Shown piece by piece: positions 37,501-51,737 of a stretch of 64,000 bases of DNA (the stretch's first letter is position 1; each line of letters begins with the position of its first letter). Origin of the DNA: Atrichornis clamosus. Taxonomy: Eukaryota > Chordata > Aves > Passeriformes > Menuridae. Location of the stretch: contig WBMZ01008639.1 of the NCBI GenBank assembly GCA_013400975.1, positions 80,858 through 144,857 of the forward strand. Direction: 5' to 3'. Position numbers and translations under genes: made by a program. The notes beneath the pieces are model-generated. The model was not told the DNA's origin. It searched no databases and saw only the letters and a program-made list of their open reading frames with translations.

Positions 37501-40500
37501 TTTCCAATTTCATTATCATGGGCCATGTTTTATGAATACTGCTTTATGACACAAATATATGAAGGAATAGGTTCCCTGATCTATCGAAAGAATGGTTCTA
37601 TAAAATGTATATTTCTTAATTCTGGTGTTTGGATAAATAAAAGCTATCAAATAACTAGACTCTTTTCTCTCCACCCACAAAGGAATTGACTAGTGATTAA
37701 GTCTTTGACTTCTTTCATTTTATTCATAGCTTCTAGTTATGTAGCTATTTCACTCAACAGTGACAGACTTCAAACGCTTTACTTACTGCTGATTTAGCCA
37801 TACACATATTTAATTGTATCTAAAGGTTGTGAAGTCCCAGTTGTTTTAAGTCTCTCACTGAAATGTGTGACTGTAATATTGTGGAGGAATGTCTATTTTT
37901 CATTAGCTAATACATTTTATGGATGAATAACAGATTGTCATTCAAATTGATTGTTTCACTTAAAATGTTTAACTGCTGAGGTGGATTGCTTTTGTACACC
38001 GTTACTCAAAGCAAAGTATATACTTTTAGAAAGATTTTAAAATGGAGTAATTAAATGATACAGAAGTATGGTCATTGTCTTACTAAAAGGAAGGCCAAAG
38101 TCTGCTGACCATTCTTTAAAGTTATTGTATTTTGTTTATGAATATTCATAGAAATCACTGTAACGTGAATGTTTTCCTTATCACAAGGGACGTCAGGTAA
38201 AAGAAAGACTATTTTTTTTGTAGAATTTTATTTTAATTTTTGTATTATTATTATTATGGGTACATAGCAATAACGTTATGAATTAAAAATAAATTTATTA
38301 ATTTTAAGTAAAGCGGAAGTTTGCCTCACCAAAAGCTCATATAAAAGTGAATATTTTTAATAGAATAGAGATCTTGGTAAAGAGCTTTAATTCCTGCTTT
38401 GTCTTAAGTTAGCAATCAACAAACTTGCCTGGGTGGCATATGTTTATTTTCATTAAAAATGGGATATTAAAGTGAGATGATTAAAAAAAGAAACCCTGTA
38501 TTTTCAGTGACACATTGAACTTCAAAAAGTCATTTAAATACTAGGTATCTAACTAAGCTTGCTTCTTTTTCCCTCATGTAAGAAAATCAAGAAAATTAAG
38601 CTCTTTCACAGTCTTTTGCTTTTCTAGTCCTGTAGAACAATACATCCTTCTCAGAATCAGAGCTCTGGGGGAATAGCACAAAGTGTACTTGGTAGCAAGG
38701 AAGTGCTTGAAAATGGAAGACATTGGGCAATTCCATGGAAAGAGACACTGACTATGTCAGTGACTTATAAGAGATTATAAATGCTTAATCACTCCATCAT
38801 TTTACAATGGGGCAGTAATCCAGTTACATTTGTCTTATTAAGAATAATTAAACAATTATTTATATAATTTATACTTGCCATAGATGATTCAATTGTATTT
38901 TCAGGATAAAATTTCTTAAATATCTATTCTGAATATTAAAAAAAATTAAACATGGATACATTTGTGGAAACATTATTTGTGTCCTGGAAGAACCATATAA
39001 AACAACATAATGGTTACATTAAACTGTACTATTACAATTTTAGCTCAGTTGCTTTCTGTAATATTATGTAATAAACATTTAGAAAAAGACTGTTTTTAAA
39101 GCTATAAATATCCTTGTTGCTTTTATACTTCTCTTTTATATCAATTCACCTGTGTTCTATTAAAAAGTCACATTGTTTATAAGCCATTATTCAGGAACTA
39201 TAGCAAAACAAAAATTGATTAAAGTTATAAAGACAGATGGAACAGAAACAACTTGATACACCAAGCACCAAGAGTATCTAATGATGACTGTCATATCTGC
39301 ATCCTTTTATCCTGGTAACCTGAAACTCATTTTAAGTTAAACACTAGTGCCCATTTATGGCTTCAACAATTCTCACAAATATATTTATCAAATGAGTCAG
39401 GGTAGTTCATGTAGTAGTTTCATGAGAAAATGGGTGCCTCTGAAAAACAATTTTAGACAGCCTCAGTGATAGGAACATCCATAGTATGATATAATACTTT
39501 CATAGACTGCACAGGGACTTGTCTAGACCCAGCAAATAAGGAAGCACCAGGTATTTATTGAGTGTATAAGAGTTAGCATATGTGAGTGTGGAGTAAAATA
39601 TTCCTCCATCAGAATTTACTGATGACCTTGCTTTGCAGAACAGATGCCTAGTAGTTTGCAATAATTTTCTATGGGCCATTACATCAGCATAGAAAATCCA
39701 GAGCCTGACTATATATCTTTTACTCCCATGTCAAGAAAGGATGGAGGAGAGTTAGCGCTAGTATTTCATTAATGAATACAGCCAACACAAGGACAGAACA
39801 AATCAACTTTTACTCTAGTGGCAGAACTATATGACTTCTAGTAGGAAGGAAAATAGGTGACATACTTGTGGAAACCTGAGGAAAACATTTTGTTGACAGA
39901 ATGAAATAGTAAGAACTAGAATTTGGCTTGATAATATCTTTATTTTGATTCTGTGCAGTCATCTGTAGTAACTGCAGCAAGACCAACACATTTCCATGGC
40001 TTCTGAAAATTGGCCTAAGGAAACATCTCCAGATTGTGCTAAAACCTTTCTGCAGTGGTGTTTCAGAGGACAGATACCATGTACTGAGTTACCAAATCCT
40101 TCATGGGATGATCAATGATTTCCTTGTCCCATTTGATTTAGAAAAAAGAGAGGTAGAAGGAAAAAAACCCAAAGCAATAGTGTATTTTGACTGTCTCTAT
40201 GGTAGCACAGGGACAGGGAGCTAGAGCAGAACCACTGTGCTGTTTTGTCTTGGCTAGAAAATTCTCTAGGAAGGGCGCAGATCTGGCAGGTGTAAAAGCT
40301 GCAAAATCAGGATGTGAACCACATTTAACACTGGCAGCTCACAGTGACAAGATGCTAAAAAAGTGTTTTTATCTATAGCGTATTGAGATTCTTAACAATG
40401 AAGTAATATTCAGAGGTCATTCAGTGTCACTATTTCTTGCAGAGATAATGCTCAGCTTTCTGAATGTGCGTCTTTACATTTATTTTAAAGCCACTGATTC

Positions 40501-41486
40501 TACCTATTTATTTACCTACTTTTAGGCGTTTCTCAGCAATTTGCTCAGTAGCATCTGCCACGTAGAAGGGCATCGTGATTTATCTGCAGCTCTGAATATA
40601 TTACTTGTTAACCTTTACGAACACCTAGTGTGACTCATTCCATCTTATCACAGCAGACGTCAGTGGGAGTAAGCATCATTCAACAGGACAACCAGTTTGT
40701 ACAAGATATAGGTGCGTGTACAAAATGTACCCAGATAAAAGAGTCAGTTAATTTTTAAATTGTTAAACAGAAACATGAATGCAACAGTGCTGTGTTCCAT
40801 GGGATATGATCCATGTGCATTGGCAGTCATAATAAGGGGATCAAGAATCTAATGATAGCCTAAATAATGAAGAAGAGAAATGCTCTGTAATTGTCACCTC
40901 TAAGTATCTCTCATTAAAAAAAAAAAAAGCAGCTCTCCCCAGCAGTGCCTTGCATGCTGTAGTTCTCTGCCTAATGCAAACTTCCAAAGATTTGGGAAGC
41001 ACTGCACTTAAACAGCTTAAATTTCAATGAGTTTGTCCATGCTGCAGTTTCTAAATTTTTTGTGCTCATGAAAATTTATGAAAGAAATTTCCTAAGACAT
41101 ATACTTAAATGCGTGTATTGTCATTTGGATTGATTTATACTGTTGGATTCATACAGGTCTTCAGACTACCAGTTCTCTCACAAAACCAGATTTCTGGCAA
41201 TTTATACTAAAATGGGCAAAACAACAAATAAAAAATATATAATCCACATAATCTGTTGAACCAATTGAAACACAAGCAACTAAGCAAGCAAAGATAAGGG
41301 AAACTTTTGTCTCTCTTTCTCTCTCAAGTCAAGATTATTCTATGAGGACAATTGTCTTCTAATTTCACTTCATAAAAGAGACTTTGAGAAGGTTTCCCAG
41401 GAGTTTTCTTTCTGAAATGGATGAAATTGTAAAAATGGTCCAAAGCAACCCATTAAACGTCATGACCGGATATGGTTGTGGGATCA
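31523..41486. other. 10-kb AT-rich stretch without gene or large repeat
   Basis: No exon, RNA gene or LTR/LINE copy was recognised in about 10 kb. Simple sequences: alternating AT/TA with TGTATATA at 32290-32318, a T-run at 36007-36020, and (TTA)n at about 38244-38258. A perfect 20-bp palindrome centred at 36514/36515 lies in TACATG-type repeats. A stretch at 33720-34010 is less AT-biased and has no visible decay pattern; it might be a conserved regulatory element (see findings). Frames do not exceed 75 codons. Confidence 0.55.
36491..36532. repeat. GTACATGTAT repeats with 20-bp palindrome
   Basis: Two exact GTACATGTAT units (36491-36500, 36501-36510) are followed by GTGTACACAT and ACATACATGT. 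Bases 36505-36524 form a perfect 20-bp palindrome. The tract could fold as a hairpin. It is probably ordinary alternating purine-pyrimidine simple sequence. Confidence 0.8.
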
Positions 41487-42229
41487 TCATAGAATGAGAA
41501 TGCTTTGGGTGGGTAGGGACCTTAAAGATCATCTAGTTTCAAACCCCTGACATGAACAGGGGCACCTTCCACTAGACCAGAGCCCCATCCAAACCAGCCT
41601 TGTGCTCTTCCAAGGATGGGGCACCCACAGCATCTCTGATCAACTTGTTCCAGTGTCTCACTGCCCTCACAGTAAATAATTGCTTCCTAATATCTTGTCT
41701 AAACCTGCTTTCTTTCAGTTTTAATTTTGGTGTCATCTGCACATTTGCTGAGAGTACACTTGATCCTTTCATCTATGTCTAACATTAATATTAAATGTGC
41801 AAATATTAGTGAAGATAATAAATAACACTGGTTCTAATATGGATTCCCTGAGGGACACCACTTGTCATCAATGTCCATTGGGACTCTGAAACAGTAACTG
41901 CTATCCTCTGGATGTGATGGTCCAACTAACTCCTTATCCACCTAACAGTGCACCCATCAAATCTGTCTCTCTCCAATTTAGAGAGAAGGATGTTGTGGGG
42001 AACCAAGTCAAAGGCTTTACAGAAGTCCAGATAAATGACATCTGTGACCCTTCCCTTGTCCACTGATGCAGTCACTTCTTCATAGAAAGCCACTGGGTTG
42101 GTCAAGCAGGACTTGCCCTTGGCGAAGCCATGCTGGCTGTCCCAAATCATCTCCCTGTCCTCCATGTGCCTTAGCACAGCTTCTAGGAGAATCTGCTTCA
42201 TGACCCTCCCAGGCACAGGTCTCAGGTTT
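41487..42229 (-). pseudogene. Rearranged CR1 LINE, ORF2 pseudogene, minus strand
   Basis: A minus-strand CR1 with its 3' end at 41487-41560 (CATAGAATGAG, then TTAAAGATCATCTAGTTTC). At 41572-41710 the frame reads ...FRQDIRKQLFTVRAVRHWNKL...APSLEEHKAGLDGAL, the C-terminus of ORF2. At about 41720 this joins directly to KCTLSKCADDTKI, the catalytic block (F/Y-A-D-D, here C-A-D-D), in a different frame. Roughly 600 bp that separate these parts in the CR1 at 27.3-29.5 kb are missing. Upstream, 41926-42216 holds an open stretch with [14 protein letters not shown] and [13 protein letters not shown] (motif A). The 5' end stops near 42229. The frames cannot make a protein. Confidence 0.92.
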
Positions 42230-45200
42230 TAAAAAAAATCTATTTTGACCTTGTCTAACTGGACACATCTTAAATTTGCAATGTACTCTGTACCACTGTC
42301 TCAAAATAAGGTCTTTAACGTCATACAGAAAGGTATTTTTGTTGGAAGCAGCCAAATGCCATGGGTTCGAATAAGATTGTTCCTATATACTACAGAATTT
42401 CACCTAAGTTTAATAACTTTGCTATTAGGAAGACTTCCTCTACAACCAACAACTAGAAGAGATATTAGGAAACTATTAAAAGTCTATCTATGTTGCTGAA
42501 TTAGGGGCCTAAGGAACATGGTAAGTTACTAATATTTTATATTTCTAAATGAATTTCAGATGCTATAGAGACTCCTTAAATGGGTTGTAGGTACATATAA
42601 TAGCAGCCAAAGTTAAATCCTCTAAACAAGGCTGAGTGAATCTTTTCTTGGTTTATTAATGCAAGATTATAGTTGACTATGCACAGTTCAACTTTTTTTT
42701 TTTTAAATATGTCTTTCCCACTGTTACACTATTGATCCTGAGAATTTTTCACGTGTGACAAATTTATGATATCTCAATGTTATATCTTACTGTTTTGTTG
42801 TATCTAGTTTCTTTGTAAAAAGAAAATTCTACTCCATCCATGCAAGGGTAGTTCTGGGCATAACAGGTAAATCACTTACAATATTGCCCTTGAGAAGCAG
42901 AGGCTTTCAGACTAGAAGAGACCTTTGCAATCCATAGCTAACATGGCTTTTCAGCATTGAAAATTTTAGATAATGAAGTTGTCATAGATTGGATTACCTT
43001 GGTAATGATGTATCTGCTTCTGACATGGAATGTCAGGTTGCAGCATTTACTTAAACTTACTTTGTGCTTTGTTCTCTGACATGGTATGACTCACACAGCT
43101 TCACTTGATATGTCTTAAACTGACACCTTGCCATAGATATGCAAATGCTCCCATTTTCCGAAAAGAGCAATTAATATACTCTTAATAAACCAAGAGTTCT
43201 ACAGAAAAATACTGATATTTTTCCACCTTGTCAGGATATAAATAGTATGATAAAGAATTTGCTAGCCTACTTTAGCATTTAAGTGTATAGAAGTACTTCT
43301 GCAAGAATTAAATGATGCTGTTCGGAAAACAATATTTTGTATAAGACTGTAAACATGCTGGTAAACACTAATGCTACTTGATCACACACTTTACAAGTAT
43401 TTTTATAGCTATAACACATACACTTATAAACATAAATCTATAATAAATTAAGCATATTGTATATGCTTCTCAATATCAATTTTTCTCCTTTTCTGTTGGT
43501 TTCTGTTGTACCTACAGGAACACTTAGGCTCAGTTGTTGTTTATCCTTATTAAGAACAAACCCATGTTATTAAATACCTTCTATACCTAGTTAGCATAAT
43601 TTATTGACTTCTTTTATTTCTAGGGTTGTCCAAAGTCTTGATTTTTCAAACTCTTTGAACTTAGTGTCCTTTGCAGTTTTCTAAAGAGTTAAGTTTCCCT
43701 TAGAAAATGTTCTGATATGAAAGTTGGGGGTAAACACTGTAAGTCAAAGGGATTTGGAGGCAGGAAATATTTCCACTGGAAATGTTTTTGCATAATTTAC
43801 ACTATTGTCTAAGATGTGTGTGGTTTATAGGTAGCAGGTTTAAATTGATAATCCTATTGAAATCTATAAATTATCACTGTTGTATTTGTTACTATGGATA
43901 TAGGAAACTAGCTACTGTATGTTGCTAGGCCTAACCTTTAGCTGTCCTTGTCCTCATTGGAATAATCAGAATGGGATCCAAAATATTTGTCTACTCTTGG
44001 AAGAAAGTCACTTAAGGCTCATTTGCTCACATTTTCAGTTTTGAGTAAAGATGAGTAAGTGCTGTGTGAGATGCATTAGGGAACCTCAGGTATTCAGGTG
44101 TTGGCAGACAGGACACCTGTGTGAAACCTGTGAACTTCTGCAGTAGTAGCTGGGGGCCAGATGGGATATCTTGAAGTATATCTGATAGCATGAGACATCT
44201 ACGCCTGAGTGTGTTTAGTCCTTAAATCAGGATACACAAGCAACTGTCAGTGACTATCCAGGAAGAAAATAAGGAGAAGAAGCAATAAATTTAAGGGAAA
44301 AATTTTAAAATCTGCTTTGCCCACAAGCTGTCAAGTGCAGCGCAGATGCAATATCCAGGCACATGTATACTTGTGTTTACTAGGTCTTTATGACTTGATT
44401 TTTGAGTTCCTCTTGCATTTTGCTCTTCTCTTTCTGTATTTCTGCTACCACTTAAAGAGGGCATGCGTCTATATAGGAATGATTGTGAGTTTAATTTCAG
44501 TGGCTGGGGAAGAAGGGAAGGGTGGGGCAGGTGACCAAGATGGTCCAACAGGTGTTTGAGATGCATCCTCAGTGCATTTAGGATCCACAGCTCTGTAGCT
44601 TATTTCACAGCTCCTTTTTATATCACAGAAATCACAGTACTCCCAGCTCATCTCTGCATGGCAATAGAGTCATGGTGTGAATTCATATTCTAGAGTTTTG
44701 TAACTATATTGCTGTTGATTTATTTTCTGTAGTACAACTATCCAATGCTACTTGAAGTGTGTTTCAAGTGCCTATGTGCTCTCTCATTCTATCAGGAATA
44801 TCACTGCTGCTTAGTTTACACCTGAGATATACTTTTCTTCTTCATGCAAGATCCTAATATGTATAAATTGAAGAATCTTTAATTCACCCTCATTATAGGT
44901 GTGGCACATATTCATCACATACCACTGTTATCAATGGGCAAAGTATTTATTCTTCACTGGGCAAATCCTTTTAACCATGTCTCACATATATTGGTAAAAT
45001 TAGGTTTACTACTACAGTAGTACTATAATTTATAGAAAAATTGCTGCATGAATACGTTTTTTTATGTTATGGTCTGCTTGTTGAAAACTTTACTCAGAGG
45101 TTGGTAGACAAACACTTCCCTTACTGAAGAGCAACAAAATTAATATATTTCATATTCAAAAAAAACCCCTCCTAACTACTGTCTTTCTTACACACATAAT

Positions 45201-48200
45201 GTGGAATAAATTCCATTTATTCCAAATAAATATGAAGCTATGTCAATATGCAGCAGGAAATGCAAATATATTTGGTCAGAGAACAAACAGAACAGAAGAG
45301 AAAACTCTGTAGACTACCATTTAGGTCATACCAGTTTTTGACGGAAAGAACAATGTCACTGAATATTTGAAGGTCTTCTGCTATGGTGGGATAGTTCTGT
45401 ACTCCAAAAAATACTTTAGAACTGAGGAAGTATTAGCAATGTTGAACCTGACACTAGTACAGCAAGAGTTCCTATGTCCTGTCCTCTGACTATGAGTTAA
45501 AAGGCAAATTTTGCTGTGTAATAAGGAATCCTCTCAGACTAGAGATTTATATTGTCAAGTAAGTAATCTAAGTGAGAGAGAGAGGACTGATGTCCCAATG
45601 GAGAAACAGAAAACATGGAGTCATCCTGTCGTAGATAAATGCTCTTGCAAAAGTAAAAGTATGTGAGCCTGTGAAGCTCAGGTGTGTGTGTGGTAGGTGG
45701 TCTGTTCTTTTTGCACATGGAGTTTATATAAAATACAGGCATTACTGAGTTGTTCAGTGGAAGAAAACCCCAGTTGTGGTGATTTAAGGACTATTTATGT
45801 TATATGTTCAATGTGGGTTTTGTGGGTTTTATTTTGGTCTGTTCTTTTGGTAAAATATGGAAATATAATTGTGTGGCAATTGTATAGGAGGCTGGAATTT
45901 CTTTACTGTAACTAGGTAAGGCAGAAGAGAAGAACACAAAATCCATTATCTGGAAAAAGAATTAGGTTTCTGGGTTTAAGCAATATGAGATCTCTACAGC
46001 AAGAAGACAGAAAACCATGACTGGTTATTTGCAGTGGATTTTATAAATATCTTAATTTTCTTTTCTTTTTTAAAGAATTAGCCTCAATAGAAAAATCTCT
46101 GCTACATGGATCAGTCTAAGTTTAGTGGGTCAGAGTCATAATTTTAACTCTGATTGTGTTACTTCTCACTGTGACTGTGTATGTAAATCTCTGTTCCTTG
46201 GCATGACTAGATATATTCATGTCTTATTTCTCATCTATCCCAAATTTTATGGAATCTAAATATATTATGAAAAAGTAAAACTTTTGAATTTTCTTCACTT
46301 CAATATTTATTAACAAAGAATTGTTGAGTCAAAACAAAGATATTTTGTTTATATAAGATCTATTTTGCTTTGTGCCAAGCTTTCTAGAAAAGTTTTTCTT
46401 GTATTTTGCCAATGCAAATTTTCAGCCGCTAATATTAAGCGTAATCCTGCTTTTACTAAGGTTAATACAATTTTGTATTAAAACCAGAGAGATCATGCTA
46501 ATATGAAAAATTTTGTGAAAATTAAATTATTATCCTCATTTTACTGGCATCATTCTGAATTTACAACTGTCTTACTGAACAGTGTTTACATGTCATTGGA
46601 GCAGGATTGGATGTGTTACCAGAAGGATTGTGTAAGAAGCACTCCTTGAATGGATGATGCAGGCAAGAGGTGCCGAAGTGTCTTGGTGTTTTTAGCACAG
46701 CCCCTGCTGTTAACTCTGCATTGAGTTACAGCTCCCGTGATCGTGGGGATCCTCTTCTTTTGCAGAGAAATAAATGAGGGCAATTAGCCTTTGATTTCAT
46801 CTCCACTGTAGGTGCCCCAGGCAGCTCAGACACCAGAACAGGTAGGTAGGGAACCAATCTGCCAGGTAAATAATCAGCTCCCATTTTTCTCTAACCTGGA
46901 ACAAGGTGAAATTAAGGATTAACTTGTTATTTCTTGAATTGAAGTTCAGTTTCTGGTCAGATAAAATTCAGACAACAATGGCTGTAACCTAGCCATTTAT
47001 CAAGGCAATGTATTAATTTGCAGTCTTTTAGAGAGTGCAACCATTCAGAATTTTCACCAGAGAATAAGTATTTTTACATCACTAAGAGCTCCTAACTTGC
47101 TGTTTCCTATATACTGGAGAAAATCACCAAGAGCAGCAAAGTGATGGACAGAGATAAATATTCCACAGGTCCAAAAGCTGTCTTCAGAAACTGAACCAAA
47201 TAAACAAACAAATAAATAAAATGAGAGAAATACAGAACACTCTTCTGTGCTTCTGTAAGAGCAGAAGGGCAAGATACACAATAAAGGAAAAATGGTTTGA
47301 AGCCCTACCTGCATAAGGAACTATTTGATAGAATTAATTTTTCAAACATGAAGTGTGTGTTTGATCTAAATGTAGTGAATAGTGATGCATCTGATGGCCT
47401 TAGTAAAATAATATCTACTAATATAAAAACAGGTATTCATAACAGAGGGGTTTCACTCCTATTAAGGACACTGAGGTGTGTTGAGTTAGGAGAGTGATAA
47501 AGATAATTTTGTAGTATAAGAAGTTTCCTAAAACATAAATTTGATAAGAGCCTAGATTGTGGAAGGCTTGATAAATCAAGCTTTTTGTGTACTGAAATTT
47601 TAAAAAGAAAAAAGAAAGGAAAAGGAAAATAGAGTTTTCTGAGGTAAATGTATTGCAAATGCAACAAAAGCTCTGACGTGCTACATGTCCTCATTTTTGT
47701 GTAACAAGATGAAGATTGAAAATTTCAATGCTTTTTGGTTTAGTTTATCAAGTAAAAAAGAAAATTGGATGCACATCATAATACATGTGTTAGGAGATAA
47801 ACCAAAAATAAAAATATAAATTAATAAAATAAAATTTAAGTAAATAGAAACTAGAGAGTTTTAATACAAAATTCAATATTTGCCTTTTAAATAATGGAAG
47901 TGAAGTATCCAACAACCTTTCATCTGCTGAAATAAAGACTAAAAGAAAATTTTTTTTAAAACTTAACAAAGAGTATAGTGCTCCAAAATATGCTCCAAAA
48001 TAAACATATTTAGATGAAATAAGCTCATATAAATTCCTTTAGACTTAACATATTCATATCCATGTATCTGCTATTTTGAATGGAATAGCAGAAGAGTCAC
48101 AGCTCAACAAGATGGCAGCCTGCACTTTCATTCTCTGAAAAATGTGCAATATTTACATCAAATAATATATAAATACATTATTTAGCAGTATTTGTATTTT

Positions 48201-51110
48201 AAATTATCATAAGGATATTACTTGAACTGTGTGTTATGTAATATAAAGTTAATGTTAATACAAATGAAGTAAGTGGTTCTTAAATGAAAGCATCTCTAAA
48301 AAAATAACTTTAGTAAAGAAAAATCTCAGTTTAAAAACAGAAACTCTAACTGAAGCTTCAAGCAGAAGAAACTGTTCTTAGACTGGGAATAATCCATAAC
48401 AGATTGAACATTAAAAAAAAAAATTACAAACACAGAACACTAATTATGTTTCAAATATAGGAAACTATAAGATATGTATTAAAAAGGGGGAAAGACTGAA
48501 ATAGATTGGTTGCTATAAAAGTAAAGCTAAATTATTCCAACAGGAAAAATAAATAGCCATCCAGATAATGAATCATTCAAAAGAATTTGGAAATATATTT
48601 AATTATTTTCTTCAAGTGCATTTAAAGCTAAGCCTGAAAGCTTACAGTGTTCTTCCAGAGCAAAACTACTAAAGCTTAAAGTTGCAGGTCTAGATGCTTT
48701 ATGTATCAGCAATGCAAAATGATATCTGCAGCCAAGAAATGTAAACAGCTTTGAATAGACTTAAGGTTTGGTAACACATCCAGAGGTAACTGTCAGAATG
48801 ATTAGTGTTTCTCAATCTGAAGATACCCTGCTTCACGCTGAAGAAGCAGTATAACTGTGTAGAGTTGTGGGAGCATTTTTTCCTACTGGGGTTGAAAATA
48901 GAAATAAAATGATGCTTGGGAACACATATTTTATTGAAGAAAGTAACTTCCAAATAACAGTCAATAAATTGATTGTGACTATTTCTATCTCTAGAAGGAC
49001 ATGAAGGAGTCTATTTCTAAGTTGGAAAAAGATAAACAGCTATTGTAATTTTGATGAAGCTTGCAATGTCTTGTCTGTTCCTGGAAAGCTTGTCATATCT
49101 ATTGAGTTTTTAACTTGATACTGATAAAGAAATATCAAAAGAAATTCCAACAGCAACTGGATGAGTGAAAGTGAATGCAAGAGATCACAGGACTCTTTTG
49201 TAAATACTAGATTCAAAGAGAAAGGCAAATATCTTCCTTTGGCACTTGACAAAGCCAAAGGAAGCCTTCAACTGTTTAGAGAAGGAATCTCTGAAAATAG
49301 TCCTGTGAAATTTCATTGACTGGAAACACAGTTTGGAAATTACCAGAAATGATTACTGTGATCTTGGGGCCACAGTAAAGTCATGGTGGAATCCACCAAT
49401 ATTCAAACTTCTGTTAAAATGTATCTTTCCCCCCATCATTTATGTTAGAATAAATGGCAGTAGAATTCTAAAATAAAAGGGATGTAATGGGTTAGCATAA
49501 TTAAGATACAATATAAACAATAAAGACTCAATATTGTTTCTTTGATGGAAAAGGCCATGATGGTTGCATAGTCAAGGTTGCATCTGAATCTTCATTTAAA
49601 GCTTGCTTTTCATTTTTTCTTCCAAATTCTCTCCTAAATCCTCAAACCTGCTGGTACAAAAACGCTTCTGGCTACAAAACTTTGCAGGAGTTGATATTCT
49701 AAAATGTTTACAATTGTACCTTTTCTTCTTTTTAGTGTAGGTTTCAAAGTACAGAATCTGCTACTAATGGACCTTTGTAAGGAAAATATTATATCCCGAA
49801 AGGAATGGAATTGAACACATTTCAGTCCACTATGGGTATGTGCCATAGAGATGAATCAAAAAGCATAATGTCAGCTAAACTCCCTGTATTGGCTATAGAA
49901 GGCAACACAAGGACCTATGCTGGCTTTCTAAACTTTGACAATATGAATAATAAAAGACTGTGCAATGAGTTCTTACACTGTGTATTGGATCACTTTGCTT
50001 CAGAAAGCAGAATAATTAGCTGACATGAAAGGCAGAACAGATTAAACTGTAACTTGAAGATAGTTTACCTGGAAGTGATCTATAAGAAATACATTAGCAA
50101 ATATTACAGATTAATGAAATAAAATAGTTTCAGAAATTTAAAAACTTGCAAAAGTGTGTTGACATGGAAGAAGGGTAATGAGAAACTAAATGGTACATTA
50201 GGACCTCTTAATCATCTGTAAACAAGGAGAAAGCAAGGATTCGTATGAAAGAGTAATGCAACCAGGGGCGAGAGGGGAAGACTTAAAAGACTTACAAAAG
50301 CCAAAGACATAAAAAGCAATGAAAGGGAAAAATGCAGAATACAATGGTAAAATAAAAAGGGAGGACTAACCAGGCAGATGGTATTATGGTAGAAAAGAAC
50401 TGTATGTTTCAATGGACTGCAAACTTACTGTAAATTAGCAGCATTATTTATGCTCTGCACAGATAAATCAGGTATAAATCCTTTATAGAGGAAAATGCTG
50501 CAGTGCATTACAAAAGTGCATAATGGCACTATTGCAGCTGTGATAATCTAAATTACATTCATGGGGCTAATCAAACATCTTACCTTTCCCTACAACCTCT
50601 GCTTCATTAAGCGGAATAATGCTTGTAAGACACAGAAGGTAATTATGATGCTTTGTTTGCCATTCGAGACATCTGGCATAATGCCTCTAGGATTGGGCAG
50701 TGGGCTTAAAAAAAGGGACTAATAGGAGAGACTTCAGAGGACAGGAATATAAATTGTTAGGGATGTAAAAGAAAGACATCAAGGGAAAGAAGAAACTGAG
50801 GCAGTGCCATGATATTTGATTTGAAATATTAAAAGTAATGTAAAGGAAAGGAGAGGGTGATTATACTTCATGACTACTAATGGTAAAACAAGAAATAAAA
50901 CTTTTATTTGGAAAAAAATTATTTAGTTATTATTTTGTTTAGTATTAGCATGAATTTATCAAGTGTCTTGATGACTACCTAGGGAGGTTTTAGTGTTTCA
51001 ATGCTAAGCGACAAGAATCAGAAGTGAGATAGTGGATCTTCAAATCAAGCAGAGAAGTCGCACAGCATAGAAAACTACAGCATTTTCCTTGGAGAATGAC
51101 TAGGCATCCT
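42230..51110. other. 9-kb AT-rich stretch without gene or large repeat
   Basis: No supported gene. Short frames (up to 96 codons) lack recognisable domains and several are biased by A/T runs. A segment at 46590-46850 is less AT-rich and looks undegraded, which may suggest conserved sequence, but this cannot be judged from one genome. An AAATAAAC-type simple run lies at about 47198-47222. Confidence 0.5.
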
Positions 51111-51202
51111 TTGGATCAGTCATGCTTCTCTGTCATCGCACTGTAATTCCAGGAAGTTGGATCAGCCATGCGTCTCTGTCATTGCACTGTAATTCCAGGA
51201 AG
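51111..51202. repeat. 46-bp tandem duplication, two copies
   Basis: Copy 1 is 51111-51156 and copy 2 is 51157-51202, each starting TTGGATCAG and ending TTCCAGGAAG, differing at three positions. It lies about 80 bp left of an LTR fragment. Confidence 0.9.
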
Positions 51203-51280
51203 TTCCTGTGTCTCCTGTGGCACCAACCAGCTGTAGTGGCATCTGCATCAACCATTCACAACTTCTGGTATCTGTGCAGT

Positions 51281-51737
51281 TTTGGTGGGTTAACTGTGCC
51301 TATCAAATGCCGACCCAGCTGCTTGCTCACTCCCATTCCTCAAACAGGACAGGAGGAGAAAGTGAGATGGAAAAAAGTTCTTGGGTCAACCTAAGGACAG
51401 AGAGATTACTTATCAATTACTGTCATGGGCAAAGTGTACTTGACTTGGGCAAAATTAATTTCATTTCTTGCCCATTCAAATATATATCAATGATGAGAAA
51501 AAGACAAAAATTTGAACAGATAAAAATCTCTACACCTTCTCCTCATTCCCCTCTTCCCAGGCTTGTTTCTGGCTACTCTAGCTTCTCCCTCCACCACACA
51601 GCATAACAGGATTGGGACTGGGGGTTGTGGTGAGTTTGTCATAGCTCCTTTCCACCACTTCTTCCTCTTCTTGCTCTTCCCCTGCTCCAGCATTGGCTCT
51701 CCACCCCTGCCACTGCCAGCACTTCAACACCTACGCC
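51281..51737 (-). mobile_element. Family A LTR fragment, minus strand
   Basis: The left edge TTTGGTGGGTTAAC matches the family A 3' end (TGTGGTGGGTTGAC at 24233) with few changes. Then come the landmarks ACAGGAGGAGAAAG, TTACTGTCATGGGCAAAG at about 51418, AAAATTAATTTCATTTCTTG near 51451 and the U3 modules to CTCTTCCCCTGCTCCAGCA near 51680. The 5' half of the LTR (plus-strand right side) is missing after about 51737. No target duplication. Confidence 0.82.

Noticed and set aside
44050..44170. Cysteine-rich short reading stretch (KCCVRC...CETCELL)
   Set aside because: It looked like a small zinc-knuckle or ORF1-type piece, but stops follow within about 35 codons and no repeat family could be named.
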